Assembly (NCBI GenBank): GCA_965248255.1
Contig: CBDFIW010000001.1
Coordinates: forward strand, 62,001 to 126,000
DNA from: JAKZVK01 sp965248255
GTDB lineage: Bacteria; Acidobacteriota; Terriglobia; Bryobacterales; UBA6623
Reading direction: 5' to 3'
Length of the DNA stretch: 64,000 nt
In this document: positions 15,867 through 24,902 of the stretch, piece by piece
Numbering within the stretch: the stretch's first letter is position 1
How the letters are laid out: the number at the start of each line of letters is the position of its first letter
Notes under the pieces: model-generated
The model's input: only the letters and a program-made list of their open reading frames with translations
Told to the model about the DNA's origin: nothing
The model's database searches: none
Position numbers and translations under genes: made by a program

Positions 15867-17246
15867 ATGCCGAAAGCCGCCACCCTTTCCTCCACCGCGT
15901 CTTCCACACAGAGTTCCCGGGACTATTTCGACCGCGCCTCCCGTGTCCTCGCCGGCAAGGTAGGTCACGACCTCAGGTATATGAAGCCGCTGCCGCTCTA
16001 CATCGAGCGAGGATCCGGAAGCCGCAAGTGGGACGTCGACGGAAAGGAGTACATCGACTTCCTGATGGGCAACGGCGCCCTTCTGCTCGGCCACGCCCCG
16101 CCTGAAGTTATCGAGGCGATCCGGGAGGCCGTCCGCTACGGGACTCATTTTGGCAGCGATCATCCTCTACACATCGAGTGGGCTGAGCTGGTGCAAAAGC
16201 TTGTCCCTTCAGCCGAACGAGTGCGCTTCGTCAATTCAGGGACCGAGGCGAACCATCTGGCCCTACGTCTCGCTCGCGCCTTTACCCGACGGAACAAGAT
16301 CCTTCGCTTCGAAGGCCACTTTCACGGTTGGCACGACGACGTCGTGCACGGCTTCCAACCCCCCTTTGAGGCGGACGGCTCGCTGGGCGTGCCCCCGCAA
16401 GTTCGCGACAACATGGTCACCGTCCCCGCGGGCGACTTGAACTTGGTTGAAGAGGCCCTGTCGAAAGAACCTGACGTGGCGGCTGCCATCATCGAGCCCT
16501 CGGGAGCATCCTGGGGCCGGGCGCCGATCGATGCGGACTTCCTGCGCGGCCTGCGCGGGATCACCGAGCGCTTCGGCGTCGTTTTGATCTTCGACGAGGT
16601 AGTCACTGGCTTTCGCTTCAGTCCCGGCGGCGCGCAGAAGCTCTACGGCATCATGCCGGACCTCTCGAGCTTCGCCAAGATCATCGCTGGCGGTATGCCC
16701 GGCGCCGCCGTTGTCGGCCAGGCCGATGTGATGGAACTGTTCGACATGACGGATGACCCCGAACATGACCGCCACCAGCGCGTCACTCATCAGGGCACCT
16801 TCAACGCCGCGCCTCTGTCGGCCGCGGCCGGCATCGCGGTTCTCACCAAGGTCGCCACGGGCGAGCCGACCTCCCGCGCCGACGAGACGGCCGCGCGGCT
16901 GCGCGCGTCCTGGGATGCGGTGCTCGAGCGGCACGGCATTGCTGGTTACGTCTACGGCCTTTCCTCGACGTTCCACGTCTACTTCGAGACCGACCCCGAT
17001 CGCATTCGCCGCGCCTCCAGCCGTAAGGACCTTGTTACCCGCGACGCCCTGCGGATCAAAAGCATCCCCCCCGCCCTCATCGCCGCGTACCAGCGGCAAC
17101 TCCGGTCCCGCGGCGTCGACCCGCTGAGCTACACGGGTGGTGTCGTCTCGGCGGCTCACACCGGCCGCGACATCGAAGAGGCCACAGCCGCGTTCGAGGA
17201 GACCGTGACGACTCTACGAGACGCGGGTCTATTAAAGACTCTCTGA
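15867..17246 (+). CDS. Class III PLP-dependent aminotransferase (GSA-aminomutase-like)
   Basis: This 459-residue fold-type I PLP enzyme resembles glutamate-1-semialdehyde aminomutases. ATG 15867 is chosen because GAGGA precedes it. Motifs include the gateway-loop NSGTEANHLALRLARAFT, the cofactor-ring segment HFHGWHD, LIFDEVVTGFR with the pyridine-binding Asp, and the Schiff-base Lys271 in FAKIIAGGMPGAA. Many secondary-metabolism or catabolic transaminases share this look, so it should not be called hemL without more evidence. It is followed 33 bp later by the M81 peptidase gene, so the two are probably co-transcribed and may act in one degradative route. Confidence 0.87.
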   Translation: MPKAATLSSTASSTQSSRDYFDRASRVLAGKVGHDLRYMKPLPLYIERGSGSRKWDVDGKEYIDFLMGNGALLLGHAPPEVIEAIREAVRYGTHFGSDHPLHIEWAELVQKLVPSAERVRFVNSGTEANHLALRLARAFTRRNKILRFEGHFHGWHDDVVHGFQPPFEADGSLGVPPQVRDNMVTVPAGDLNLVEEALSKEPDVAAAIIEPSGASWGRAPIDADFLRGLRGITERFGVVLIFDEVVTGFRFSPGGAQKLYGIMPDLSSFAKIIAGGMPGAAVVGQADVMELFDMTDDPEHDRHQRVTHQGTFNAAPLSAAAGIAVLTKVATGEPTSRADETAARLRASWDAVLERHGIAGYVYGLSSTFHVYFETDPDRIRRASSRKDLVTRDALRIKSIPPALIAAYQRQLRSRGVDPLSYTGGVVSAAHTGRDIEEATAAFEETVTTLRDAGLLKTL

Positions 17247-17279
17247 TCGGCGATCGATCTGGATCCCTGGAGTGTCCGC

Positions 17280-18852
17280 ATGAAGTTGATCGTCCTTGCT
17301 CTCTTGCCATTGTGCGTCCTCTTGGCCCAGACGGACCGCCCCGTGGTCGGCCTCGGCGGCATCGTCCACGAGACCAACACCTTCAACCCCAAGAAAACAA
17401 CCCTCGCCGACTTTGAAGAGGGACTGCGCGGCGCGAAGGGCATCCTGCGCGGCCAGGCGATCTTCGACGAGTTCACCGACGCTAACAACACCACGGCGGG
17501 ACACATCGAGGGCGCGAAACGCCACGGCTTGCAGCTTCACCCCACCGTCATCGCCGGCCCGCAAACCATCGGCATCGTCACCAAGCGGGCTTTCGACACC
17601 CTCACACAGGAGTTGATCGAACGCCTCGAGGCCGCCCCGAAGCTCGACGGCATTCTGCTCTACCTACACGGGACGATGGTCGCCGAAGGCCACCCCCACG
17701 CCAATGCGGAAGTCGTGCGGCGCGTCCGCAAGGCCTTCGGCCGCGACATCCCGATCGTCGTCACGCACGACTTCCACGCCAACGTATCGGAGGAGATCGT
17801 CAAGCTCGCGACCGCCGTCGTCACCTACAAAGAGAACCCGCACCTCGACGCGAAGGATCGCGGCATCCAGTCAGCCCGCATCCTGGCCGACACGATTCGC
17901 AGCAAGGTGAAACCGGTAGCGGCGATCGAGAAGCCCGAACTGTTCTACAACATCATCTTTCAGAACACGAACCGCGAGCCGCTCAAATCCATCACCGACG
18001 AGAGCCGGCGCCTTGAGAAGAACCCCAAGATCCTGGCCGCGAGCGTCTCGGCCCGGCTATCAGTGGTCCGACATCCCGGCCATGGGCCCGAGCGTCGTCG
18101 TGGTGACCGACAACGATCCCGACCTTGCCCGCCGCGAGGCCAAGCGCCTAGCCGACATGTTGATGGCCGTCGAGGACCAACTCGTGCTCGATCTGCCCGG
18201 CCCGGCCGCGGCCGTCAAGACCGCGATGGCCAACGGCGCATTTCCGGTGACGCTTATGGATACGGGCGACAACATCGGCGGAGGCTCCTCAGGCGACAGC
18301 ACCTTCATTCTGGCCGAGTTGCTCAAACAAAAAGCCGACGGCTGGGTCGTGGTGATCTCCGACGCCGCGGCGAATGAGGCGGCCTTCGCTGCCGGCGTGG
18401 ACGGCGCTTTCGACCAACTCGTCGGCGGCAAGACCGACACATTCCACGGCAAGCCGGTGCGCATCCGCGGCCGCATCAAGTCGCTCCACGACGGACGCTT
18501 CGTCGAGCCCGAGGTGCGCCACGGCGGCGGCCGCTACTGGGACATGGGCCCGACCGCCGTCATCGAGGTTGAGGGCTCGACCCGCGACTTGTCCAACATC
18601 CTCCTGCTCACCAACAAGCGCGTGATCCCGTTCAGCCTGCACCAATTGATCAGTTGCGGCGTCTACCCTGGCAGGCAGAAAATCCTGGTGGCGAAGGGCA
18701 CTATTGCCCCTCGCGCCGCCTATGAACCGATCTCAGCCAAGGTGATTGCTGTCGACAGTGCAGGCGTCACTGCCGTCAACCCGCAGCACTTCGACTTCAA
18801 ACATGCTCCACCATCTCGGCGGCTTTCGTGCGGTCGCCGTGGGTCTTGCTGA
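17280..18852 (+). pseudogene. Secreted M81 family (MlrC-like) metallopeptidase, frameshifted
   Basis: This gene is homologous to MlrC, the microcystin-degradation metallopeptidase family (DUF1485 plus MlrC C-terminal). It starts with a signal peptide (MKLIVLALLPLCVLLAQ) after a GGAG site. The first frame carries GGIVHETNTFNPKKTTLADF and VTHDFHANVS (metal ligands) and runs well to ILAASVSA. At about 18051-18056, in a CCC run, homology shifts to another frame that continues GYQWSDIPAMGPSVVVVTD and includes TGDNIGGGSSGDST, to about 18810. One extra base explains the break. The last residues after NPQHFDFKHA lose family similarity and overlap the convergent peroxiredoxin gene. It is either a pseudogene or an error-split gene. 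Confidence 0.85.
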
Positions 18853-19357
18853 CGTTGGCGAAGAACACCTTCCTTGACTTGTCGATCAGAAAGGTCGAGG
18901 GGTAGGCGGTTTCGCGCGGGGCGTCCCAGCGCAGGCCGTAGAGGTTTGTGAGTTTGTACCCGGGGTCCAGCAAGAGATCGAAGTTGTTGGGCAGCGTTTT
19001 GTCTTCGATGAACTCGTGGGAGCGCCTTTGGAGATTTTCGGTGGGGCCGGGGTAGACCATCACGGCACGCGCGCCGGCGCCGGCGAAACCCTCGGCATGG
19101 TTGATGAAGTCTTGTACTTGCCGGCTGCAAATAGGGCATTGATAGCCCGGAAAACCGCGCAGCACGAGCAGCACCACCGGACCCTTCGCCGTTACATTGG
19201 ACAGCTTCATCTCCGCGCCCCGGATCGACCGCAGCGAGAAGTCCGGCGCTGGGTCCCCCACGCCCGGTGTCGAACCGGCGACGGCGATCTCGACCGCCAT
19301 CGACATGGCCGCCACTAAGCCAACGGCGGTGACAATCCTGCCGGCAAGACGACTCAT
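18797..19357 (-). CDS. Secreted peroxiredoxin/AhpC-TSA family protein
   Basis: This 186-residue thioredoxin-fold protein has an N-terminal hydrophobic export segment (LAGRIVTAVGLVAAMSMAVE). The redoxin domain starts at GVGDPAPDFSLRSIRG. The active-site region is LVLRGFPGYQCPICSRQVQD, with a CPIC pair instead of the single peroxidatic Cys of Bcp-type enzymes. This places it with the redoxin subgroup that reads FxGxxCPxC. Downstream it has the typical LLLDPGYKLTNLYGL and PSTFLIDKSRKV. It probably acts as a periplasmic thiol peroxidase or reductase. Its 3' end overlaps the tail of the M81 gene. Confidence 0.85.
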   Translation of the reverse strand: MSRLAGRIVTAVGLVAAMSMAVEIAVAGSTPGVGDPAPDFSLRSIRGAEMKLSNVTAKGPVVLLVLRGFPGYQCPICSRQVQDFINHAEGFAGAGARAVMVYPGPTENLQRRSHEFIEDKTLPNNFDLLLDPGYKLTNLYGLRWDAPRETAYPSTFLIDKSRKVFFANVSKTHGDRTKAAEMVEHV

Positions 19358-19562
19358 CTTGGGGCTCTCCTTTAACGGGGCGCGCGGCGCAAGTCGGCAA
19401 GAGCGAACGCGCGACCGTCCTATACTGCCATGGCGCTCGCTTGCCGCCGGCGGTTACGGCAATCTGTGTTGCAAATCGAGCGCAGCTCGTGACGCGTGGA
19501 CGGAACCGTCCGTCGTACAAGCCTACGGCCAAACCGTACGGGTCTGTGCGCTTGAGGAGTGT

Positions 19563-19639
<77 letters not shown>

Positions 19640-20003
19640 GATCGAGGTGGCAAGGCCTCGCCGGACAAAAACAACGCCGCTCCACCTATGAGTTTTGCGG
19701 CGACCCCAGCGAACCCTACCTACGTTCGATGCTAACACGCGCCCCGCGTTGCGTGCAATGAAAACAACATCATCCTGTCAAGAGGCAATAGAAATGTCCC
19801 CTGCGGCAAGGCAGTAGAAGTGTCCCCTGGGTGGTAGGGGAGAATCGTCGTCGTCGGGGCTGTGGAACTGTGGGAATCGCGTGAGCGATTTCCAAGGGGC
19901 GGTGGGAAGGGTGGAAAACCATCCACCGCTCCTCGAACCCGGCACGGCGGCCTCGAGAAGGTTTTCCACGCTTTCCGTCCGATCCGGCATTTCCACAGCC
20001 CTC
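19640..20003. other. Gene-free spacer containing subterminal direct repeats of an IS
   Basis: No gene is supported between tRNA-Asp and the ISNCY-like transposase. Two 18-bp near-identical direct repeats lie at 19786-19803 (CAATAGAAATGTCCCCTG) and 19812-19829 (CAGTAGAAGTGTCCCCTG), 26 bp apart. Iterated motifs of this kind next to a transposase are probably its binding sites and mark this end of the element. I could not pair them with a matching inverted end upstream of the transposase, so the IS borders are unresolved. Confidence 0.5.
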
Positions 20004-21271
20004 TTATGAATTCGCAGATCGTGTTTTCCCCAATACAGCTCGCCGCCAGGGGTGGTTCGCCGCCGGCTTGCGCCCGCCCCCCGGACGCCGCTGCGCTGCC
20101 GGCTTCACCCGCGGCTGCGGCACCGGCGTGGCGATCACTTCGTGCTCGATCTCGTGCTCCTCAAACCTCACCTGCAAGCTCTGATCGCGCCACTGTTGGA
20201 CCGTCACCCGTGCACCCGCCCCCACCCCCTGGTTGCGTTTCGGCTTCAACTGCAAGCAGCGATTCTCGAAACGCACCACCCGCTCGTTGCTTACCACCCG
20301 GTCGTACTCGAAACAGAACACTCGTCGCAGCTCGGTGCCACGGGGTAGCGCCTGGTGAAAGTCCGCTCCCACCGTCGGCTCGCAGGCGAAGCGCTCGTTG
20401 TGCTCGCCCAAGTACTCCTGGTCGAGATAACGGTTCGCCGCCTCATAATCGACGATCCCGCGCAGCCGCATCTTCTTGATCAGGCGGTCTTGGTGCGTGC
20501 CGTGATGGCGTTCGACACGTCCCTTGGCTTGCGGCGAGCCCGCCGCCAGGATCGTGATGCCGAGCTTCGCACACATGCGCCCGAACTGCGTCTCGGGCTC
20601 GATGCCTTCGATCAGCTCGCTGGTCGTCGCGCGTCGCTGGTAGACACTCTTGCGGTCCAGGTAGAGCGCCTGCGGTACACCGTAGGCCCGCACCCAAGCG
20701 GCCAGCAAGTCCGCCGCCGCCCAGGTGGTTTCTTCTTTGCTGAAGCGGCACAGTGCTGTCCCGGTGGCGTCGTCGACCAGGTTCATCAAACAGCCCCGCG
20801 GAGCGCGCTGCTCGAGCCAATCGTGGAAGCTGCCGTCGAGTTGCAGCAGCTCGCCGAAGTGCGCTTTGCGCTGCCGCCTGGTGCGATGGGGCCGGCGCTT
20901 GCGGCGGCGGCTCCACAGCCCGGCAGCGAGCATCCAGCGTCGCAGCGTGCGCACCGATACCTCCAGGCCGTGATCCTCTCGCAACTGCTCCGCGGCCAGT
21001 GTCGGCCCGAAGCGCTGCTGCGGCTCGCCCCCATAGTGTCCCGCACCAAGGCCATCACGCGCTGACGAAACTCCGCCGGCTTGGCCCGGTTCGAGCGGCG
21101 GCCGACGTTGCCGTGCACCAGCGCTTTGGCACCGCCCTTGCGATAGCGGCTCCACAGGCGTTTGGCTTGGCGATAGCTGATCTCCAGCCGCATGGCCGCC
21201 TCGCTCAACTTCCACTCCCCACGCCGCACCCGGCCTAACACCTCACTACGTCTCAGCTCCTTGTCGCTCAT
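20004..21271 (-). pseudogene. ISNCY-like transposase, frameshifted
   Basis: The N-terminal part starts at ATG 21271 and encodes a helix-turn-helix (MSDKELRRSEVLGRV, AAMRLEISYRQAKRLWSRYR). Near 21044, after ALVRD, the coding frame shifts by one missing base and resumes with HYGGEPQQRFGPTLAAEQL. It then continues through an rve-type catalytic domain: LLQLDGSFHDW, LMNLVDDATGTALCRF, LDRKSVYQRR and GSPQAKGRVERHHGTHQDRL. The tail KPAANHPWRR is also typical of this group. IS3 elements use programmed frameshifts but this family usually has one uninterrupted gene, and no slippery heptamer is evident. A dead copy is therefore more likely. Confidence 0.8.
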
Positions 21272-21553
21272 CCATGTCCTTCCCAATCTTTCTGGAGTGG
21301 ACCCCTGTGGCGAGGCCAAGAAAGTAGGGACGGGTCGCGGTTGACTGAAAAAGGATAGCCAATCCAGCCCAATGGGGGCATGATCAACTCATCCGGGGAA
21401 GCGGAGCCGGGCTCTGCTGGAGAGCAACCCACCAAGGAATACCCGGCCGCAGACTCATCGCAACGATGAGGGCGGGGTGCTCGCCTACTGAGGCCGCATC
21501 CCGCCTTGTGCTGCGCCATCGGATCGATAGATCTGCTCATGCCTTAAGAAAAC

Positions 21554-22384
21554 TCAGGCGGCGTTAGCCGCCTCTTCCCACAGCCGCTCATACTCTTGCG
21601 GCGGCCGATAGCCCAGCGCCGAATGCAATCGCGTACGATTGTATTCCCACTCAATATAAGCGCCGATCTCGGCCTGCGCCTGGGCCAAACTTTCATACTC
21701 GCTGCAGTCGACTTCCTCGCTTTTCAAAGTCTTGAAAAAGCTTTCCACGTACGCGTTGTCCTGCGGGCAGCCCTTGCGGCTCATCGATATCCTCGCGCCC
21801 GCTTGCCGCAGGGTGGCTACATAAGCTTCCGCGGCGTACTGCGAACCTTGATCGGAATGATGAATCCAGCCCGGCGCCGGACGCCGGCTGCTCAACGCTT
21901 GTTGCAGCGCCGCCAGCGGCAATTCGGTTTTCAGGTTCGGACCCACGGCCCAGCCCACCACGCGCCGCGAATACACGTCCAACACCACCGCCACATAGAC
22001 GAAGTGGTTTCCCAATCGTACGTAGCTGAGATCGGAGCCCCACAGTTTGTTGGGACCCGTGGGTTGGAAATCGCGCGTCAGGTTTTCATAACGCCGCAGC
22101 GAGTGCTTCGAATCGGTCGTTCGCGGAACGGTGCGGCGACGTCGCCGCAAGAGCTTCTCTTCGCGCATCACCCGTTGCACGCGCTTGCGATTGACCAGCA
22201 GCTTTTGACGGCGCAGCTGTTGGGTCGTCCACCGGGTGCCGTAGGCCGGATGGTCCAAGGCGGCGTGGACAATGGCCTGCCGCAGTTCCCCGACCTGCTC
22301 GCTGTCGGGTTTGGCCTGGCGGTAGAGGCTGGCTCGCGCCAGTCCGCTCAAGCGGCACAAATCGCGCGTGCTCAGCGTGCTCAT
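21554..22384 (-). CDS. IS3-family transposase OrfB (DDE integrase domain)
   Basis: This is an intact 276-residue IS3-type OrfB. It has the HTH_21-like front (LAGLARASLYRQAKP-like, YGTRWTTQQLRRQKLLVNRK, RVMREEKLLRRRR) and then the rve catalytic core: DLSYVRLGNHFVYVAVVLDV, HHSDQGSQYAAEAYVATLRQ and NAYVESFFKTLKSEEVD. The closing YIEWEYNRTRLHSALGYRPP is diagnostic. Its ATG overlaps the stop codon of the remnant OrfA. Because OrfA is broken upstream, the element is probably inactive by itself. Exact IS ends are not evident; nothing else is coded in 21320-21553. Confidence 0.9.
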   Translation of the reverse strand: MSTLSTRDLCRLSGLARASLYRQAKPDSEQVGELRQAIVHAALDHPAYGTRWTTQQLRRQKLLVNRKRVQRVMREEKLLRRRRRTVPRTTDSKHSLRRYENLTRDFQPTGPNKLWGSDLSYVRLGNHFVYVAVVLDVYSRRVVGWAVGPNLKTELPLAALQQALSSRRPAPGWIHHSDQGSQYAAEAYVATLRQAGARISMSRKGCPQDNAYVESFFKTLKSEEVDCSEYESLAQAQAEIGAYIEWEYNRTRLHSALGYRPPQEYERLWEEAANAA

Positions 22385-22766
22385 GTTGCCTTGCCGCCTT
22401 GCGGCCCGTACTTCCTCAGCGACGCGCCGGTTCCACTGACGATGCTCGGCCGGCGCAGATCCTCGACACGCCGCAAGGCTGCGGACAAAAAATCAATCTC
22501 CATGGCCTGGCGGCCGACTTTGCGTTCCAGCTCCGCGAGGCGGGCCTGGGCTTCGTGGCCGGGCTCGACACGGGCGCTGCCGCCGGGACGCGCCCCGCGC
22601 CGGGAAAGGCTTCCTCGACGCCGTAGCGCTCGACTTGTGCCAGCCAGTCGTAGAGCTTTTCGCGCTTCACCTCCAGCTCGCGCGCGAGGGCCGAGCCGGA
22701 CTCGCCGGCTTCGAGCCGCCGGACGGCCGCCAGCTTGAACTCCTTCGTGAATCGTCTTCGAGACAA
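22381..22766 (-). pseudogene. IS3-family OrfA, frameshifted
   Basis: The start at 22766 gives a typical OrfA helix-turn-helix (RRRFTKEFKLAAVRRLEAGE, SALARELEVKREKLYDW, EEAFPGAGR). Past about 22590-22600 that frame degenerates. Another frame holds the expected leucine-zipper region (ARLAELERKVGRQAMEIDFL, SAALRRVEDLRRPS) and ends at TGA 22381-22383, overlapping the ATG of OrfB. A one-base deletion in a GGGGCGCG run explains the break. The usual IS3 programmed slip occurs at the OrfA/OrfB junction, not here, so this is a lesion or an error. Confidence 0.75.
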
Positions 22767-22945
22767 TCGAACCTCCTTACCGTTCCCTGGTTCATTGTCC
22801 CTTCTCTACTGGTCTCGCTTTTCGGGTCCATTCCAGGTTCAGGCATTGCTTCTCGCTCCGACGGGTCGTGCGCTGGGCGGTTAGGGTCATGCTCCGATTC
22901 GGAGCATCCTGTCCTTGGTTGTCACGACTCCCGCTAGGGCCTACT

Positions 22946-23494
22946 ATGACCTGTATGAGGCAGTTTCATATCGCAGCCGCCCTCGGCGCCGTAATCAGTA
23001 TGCCCGCCGCCGCCCAGGAGCTTCTTCCCCGCTGGGAGGTGCTCGAAATGGCGGAGGTACTGGTGCAGCACTCCAAGCAACTCGAAGACCTGCTGGTGCG
23101 AGTCCGTCCCAAGGAGTGGATCCAGGACGGGGCGCCGCAGGCCTTTGTCACGCAGCACGAAGAGCTCATACAGGACATTGCCAACCTCTCTCTCTCAGCC
23201 CAGGACGTGCAGCGCAACCCGGAGAAACTCTCGTCGGTTGTCGATACGTACTTGTGGCTCGATCGGCTGGATTCGATGATCACCTCCATCGCGCAGGGAG
23301 CGCGCAAGTATCAGAACCCCGCGGTCGCGGACTTGCTCAGTGCCGCCAAGGATCGGAATAGCGGTCAAAGCGAAGGTCTGAAAACGTATCTTCGTCAGCT
23401 CGTCATCGCCAGCGAGATGCAGATGGAGATTGCCCACAGCGAAGCCCAGCGTTGCCGCGGCGAGCTTGCCGCTCGTCCGCGCGGGCGTGACTAG
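22946..23494 (+). CDS. Secreted helical protein of unknown function
   Basis: This 182-residue protein has a signal peptide (RQFHIAAALGAVISMPAAAQ). I chose ATG 22946 because upstream in-frame sequence lacks coding character and lies in the border of the IS3 remnant. The mature part is almost all helix: EVLEMAEVLVQHSKQLEDLL, TQHEELIQDIANLSLSAQDV, TYLWLDRLDSMITSIAQGAR, then a C-terminal helix around SEMQMEIAHSEAQRCRGELA. There is one Cys. I do not recognise a family. It is followed 24 bp later by a Cys-rich small protein, so the two are probably co-transcribed. Confidence 0.7.
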   Translation: MTCMRQFHIAAALGAVISMPAAAQELLPRWEVLEMAEVLVQHSKQLEDLLVRVRPKEWIQDGAPQAFVTQHEELIQDIANLSLSAQDVQRNPEKLSSVVDTYLWLDRLDSMITSIAQGARKYQNPAVADLLSAAKDRNSGQSEGLKTYLRQLVIASEMQMEIAHSEAQRCRGELAARPRGRD

Positions 23495-23518
23495 AACGGC
23501 CGTCACCCAGGCAGAAAC

Positions 23519-23776
23519 GTGCTGACTGACAAGCCATTGGAGCCACCACGAGAGGATGCACTGGAAGCCGCCAATCCGGGTCCAAAATCGGACACAGTTT
23601 CACCGGCCAATGCTCAAGCCACGTTCCACTGCTACACCTGCGAAGAGCCCTCGACAGAGATTTGTCCGCATTGCACTCGCGACGCCTGCGGGAACCACAT
23701 TTGTGAGCGCTGCTCACGCTGCAGCGACTGCTGCGGGTGTGACGGCTCAGTGAAGTTGCTTCGATCGAGAGTGTAG
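23519..23776 (+). CDS. Small Cys-rich (B-box-like) zinc-binding protein
   Basis: This 85-residue protein starts at GTG 23519. After a Pro/Glu-rich tail of about 35 residues, the rest is dense in Cys and His: FHCYTCEEPSTEICPHCTR, DACGNHICERCSRCSDCCGC. The first CX2C, the second CX2C and the CX2C/CX2CC cluster suggest two bound zinc ions, with spacing reminiscent of B-box fingers. There is no signal peptide, so it should be cytoplasmic. Function is unknown. It is the second gene behind the secreted helical protein. I am confident that it is coding, much less about fold. Confidence 0.68.
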   Translation: MLTDKPLEPPREDALEAANPGPKSDTVSPANAQATFHCYTCEEPSTEICPHCTRDACGNHICERCSRCSDCCGCDGSVKLLRSRV

Positions 23777-23810
23777 AAAGCTCAGCAGCGGGCCCGGCGG
23801 GTGGTCCCGT

Positions 23811-23836
23811 CTCGTACCGCTCCATGCCTGTCGCGG
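23811..23836. repeat. Short dispersed repeat, copy 1 of 2
   Basis: TCGTACCGCTCCATGCCTGT followed by CGCGG occurs here after the Cys-rich gene. A near-identical stretch (one C/T and one G/A difference) lies at about 61722-61746 in the acnA-aldo/keto reductase gap. Both are intergenic, so this looks like another small dispersed repeat family. Confidence 0.4.
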
Positions 23837-23902
23837 CTCGGCTGGGGACGGTTGTAACTCGTCCGCGGATGCTAGGATATTACGGTCGTTCGGAGGACTC
23901 TT

Positions 23903-24805
23903 ATGCTTCGTCGTGTATTGCTCGTTTCCCTCGTAGCCGCCATCGCGGCTCTTTCGGAACCCAACTACCCCGCGCTCTCCTACGAGGTTGATCCAGCCTG
24001 GCCGGCGTTGCCCGCCGGTTGGAACTTGGCCGAGACGCCCGCCGTGTCTGTGGACAAACAGGAGAACGTTTACGTCTTTCACCGCGGAGCGCATCCGATC
24101 ATGGTGTTCAACAAGGACGGCAAGTTCCTCCGCTCATTTGGCGACGGCGTCTACTCGGGCACACACGGTCTGAGCATCGATCACGAGGGCAACATCTGGA
24201 CCACCGACATCGACCACCACGTCGTCTTGAAGATGGACTCGAATGGGCGCATCCGCATGGTGCTGGGCCGCAAAGGCCAAGCCGGCGAAGAAGAGGACCG
24301 TTTCAACAGCCCGACCGATGTGGCGATAGCGCCCAACGGTGACATCTACGTATCCGACGGCTACGGAAACTCCCGCATCGTCAAGCTCGCCAAAGACGGC
24401 ACCTTCATCCGCGCCTGGGGCAAACGCGGCGTGGGCAAGGGTGAGTTCAACGCACCGCATAGCATCGCGCTCGACAAGCAAGGCCGGGTCTATGTTGCCG
24501 ATCGAGAGAACTTCCGCATTCAGATTTTTGACGGCGACGGCAAGTTTCTCCAGCAATGGAAGCACGTGGGGTCGCCCTGGGGGCTCTCCATCACGCCGGA
24601 TCAGTCACTGTTCATGACCGACGGCTACAACAACCGGGTGCTGAAGCTGAATCTGGACGGCCAGATTCTCGGCGCGCTGGGCGAGCACGGCAAGCTACCG
24701 GGCCAGTTCGAGCTGTGCCACCACCTGGCGGTCGGGCCGGTTACAAACAGCCTGTATGTAGGGGAGATTACCAACTGGCGGGTGCAGAAGTTCCTGCCGC
24801 GCTAG
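23903..24805 (+). CDS. Secreted NHL-repeat beta-propeller protein
   Basis: This 300-residue exported protein has a signal peptide (MLRRVLLVSLVAAIAALS) and a strong ribosome site (GGAGG, 7 nt before ATG). It is built of NHL repeats forming a six-bladed propeller: GVYSGTHGLSIDHEGNIW, FNSPTDVAIAPNGDIYVSDG, FNAPHSIALDKQGRVYVADR, GSPWGLSITPDQSLFMTDGY and LCHHLAVGPVTNSLYVGE. The layout resembles the peptidyl-alpha-hydroxyglycine alpha-amidating lyase-like group found in Acidobacteriota and Planctomycetes, where the actual reaction is mostly untested. A binding or lyase role in the periplasm is inference. Confidence 0.85.
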   Translation: MLRRVLLVSLVAAIAALSEPNYPALSYEVDPAWPALPAGWNLAETPAVSVDKQENVYVFHRGAHPIMVFNKDGKFLRSFGDGVYSGTHGLSIDHEGNIWTTDIDHHVVLKMDSNGRIRMVLGRKGQAGEEEDRFNSPTDVAIAPNGDIYVSDGYGNSRIVKLAKDGTFIRAWGKRGVGKGEFNAPHSIALDKQGRVYVADRENFRIQIFDGDGKFLQQWKHVGSPWGLSITPDQSLFMTDGYNNRVLKLNLDGQILGALGEHGKLPGQFELCHHLAVGPVTNSLYVGEITNWRVQKFLPR

Positions 24806-24902
24806 GATCATCGGGCGCGACTCCAACTCGGCGGTACGGCGTGTCCAAGCACCCGGGTACAGCGTGCGGCGCTCGTCCGGCTTGAATCCGACCTGATCTC
24901 GC

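Noticed and set aside
15867..17246. Calling the aminotransferase hemL
   Set aside because: It has the fold and Lys of glutamate-1-semialdehyde aminomutase, but several conserved HemL stretches differ and its neighbour is an M81 peptidase, so a generic class III call is safer.
20786..21319. Programmed frameshift in the ISNCY-like transposase
   Set aside because: No slippery heptamer or downstream pseudoknot is evident, and the family usually has a single frame.
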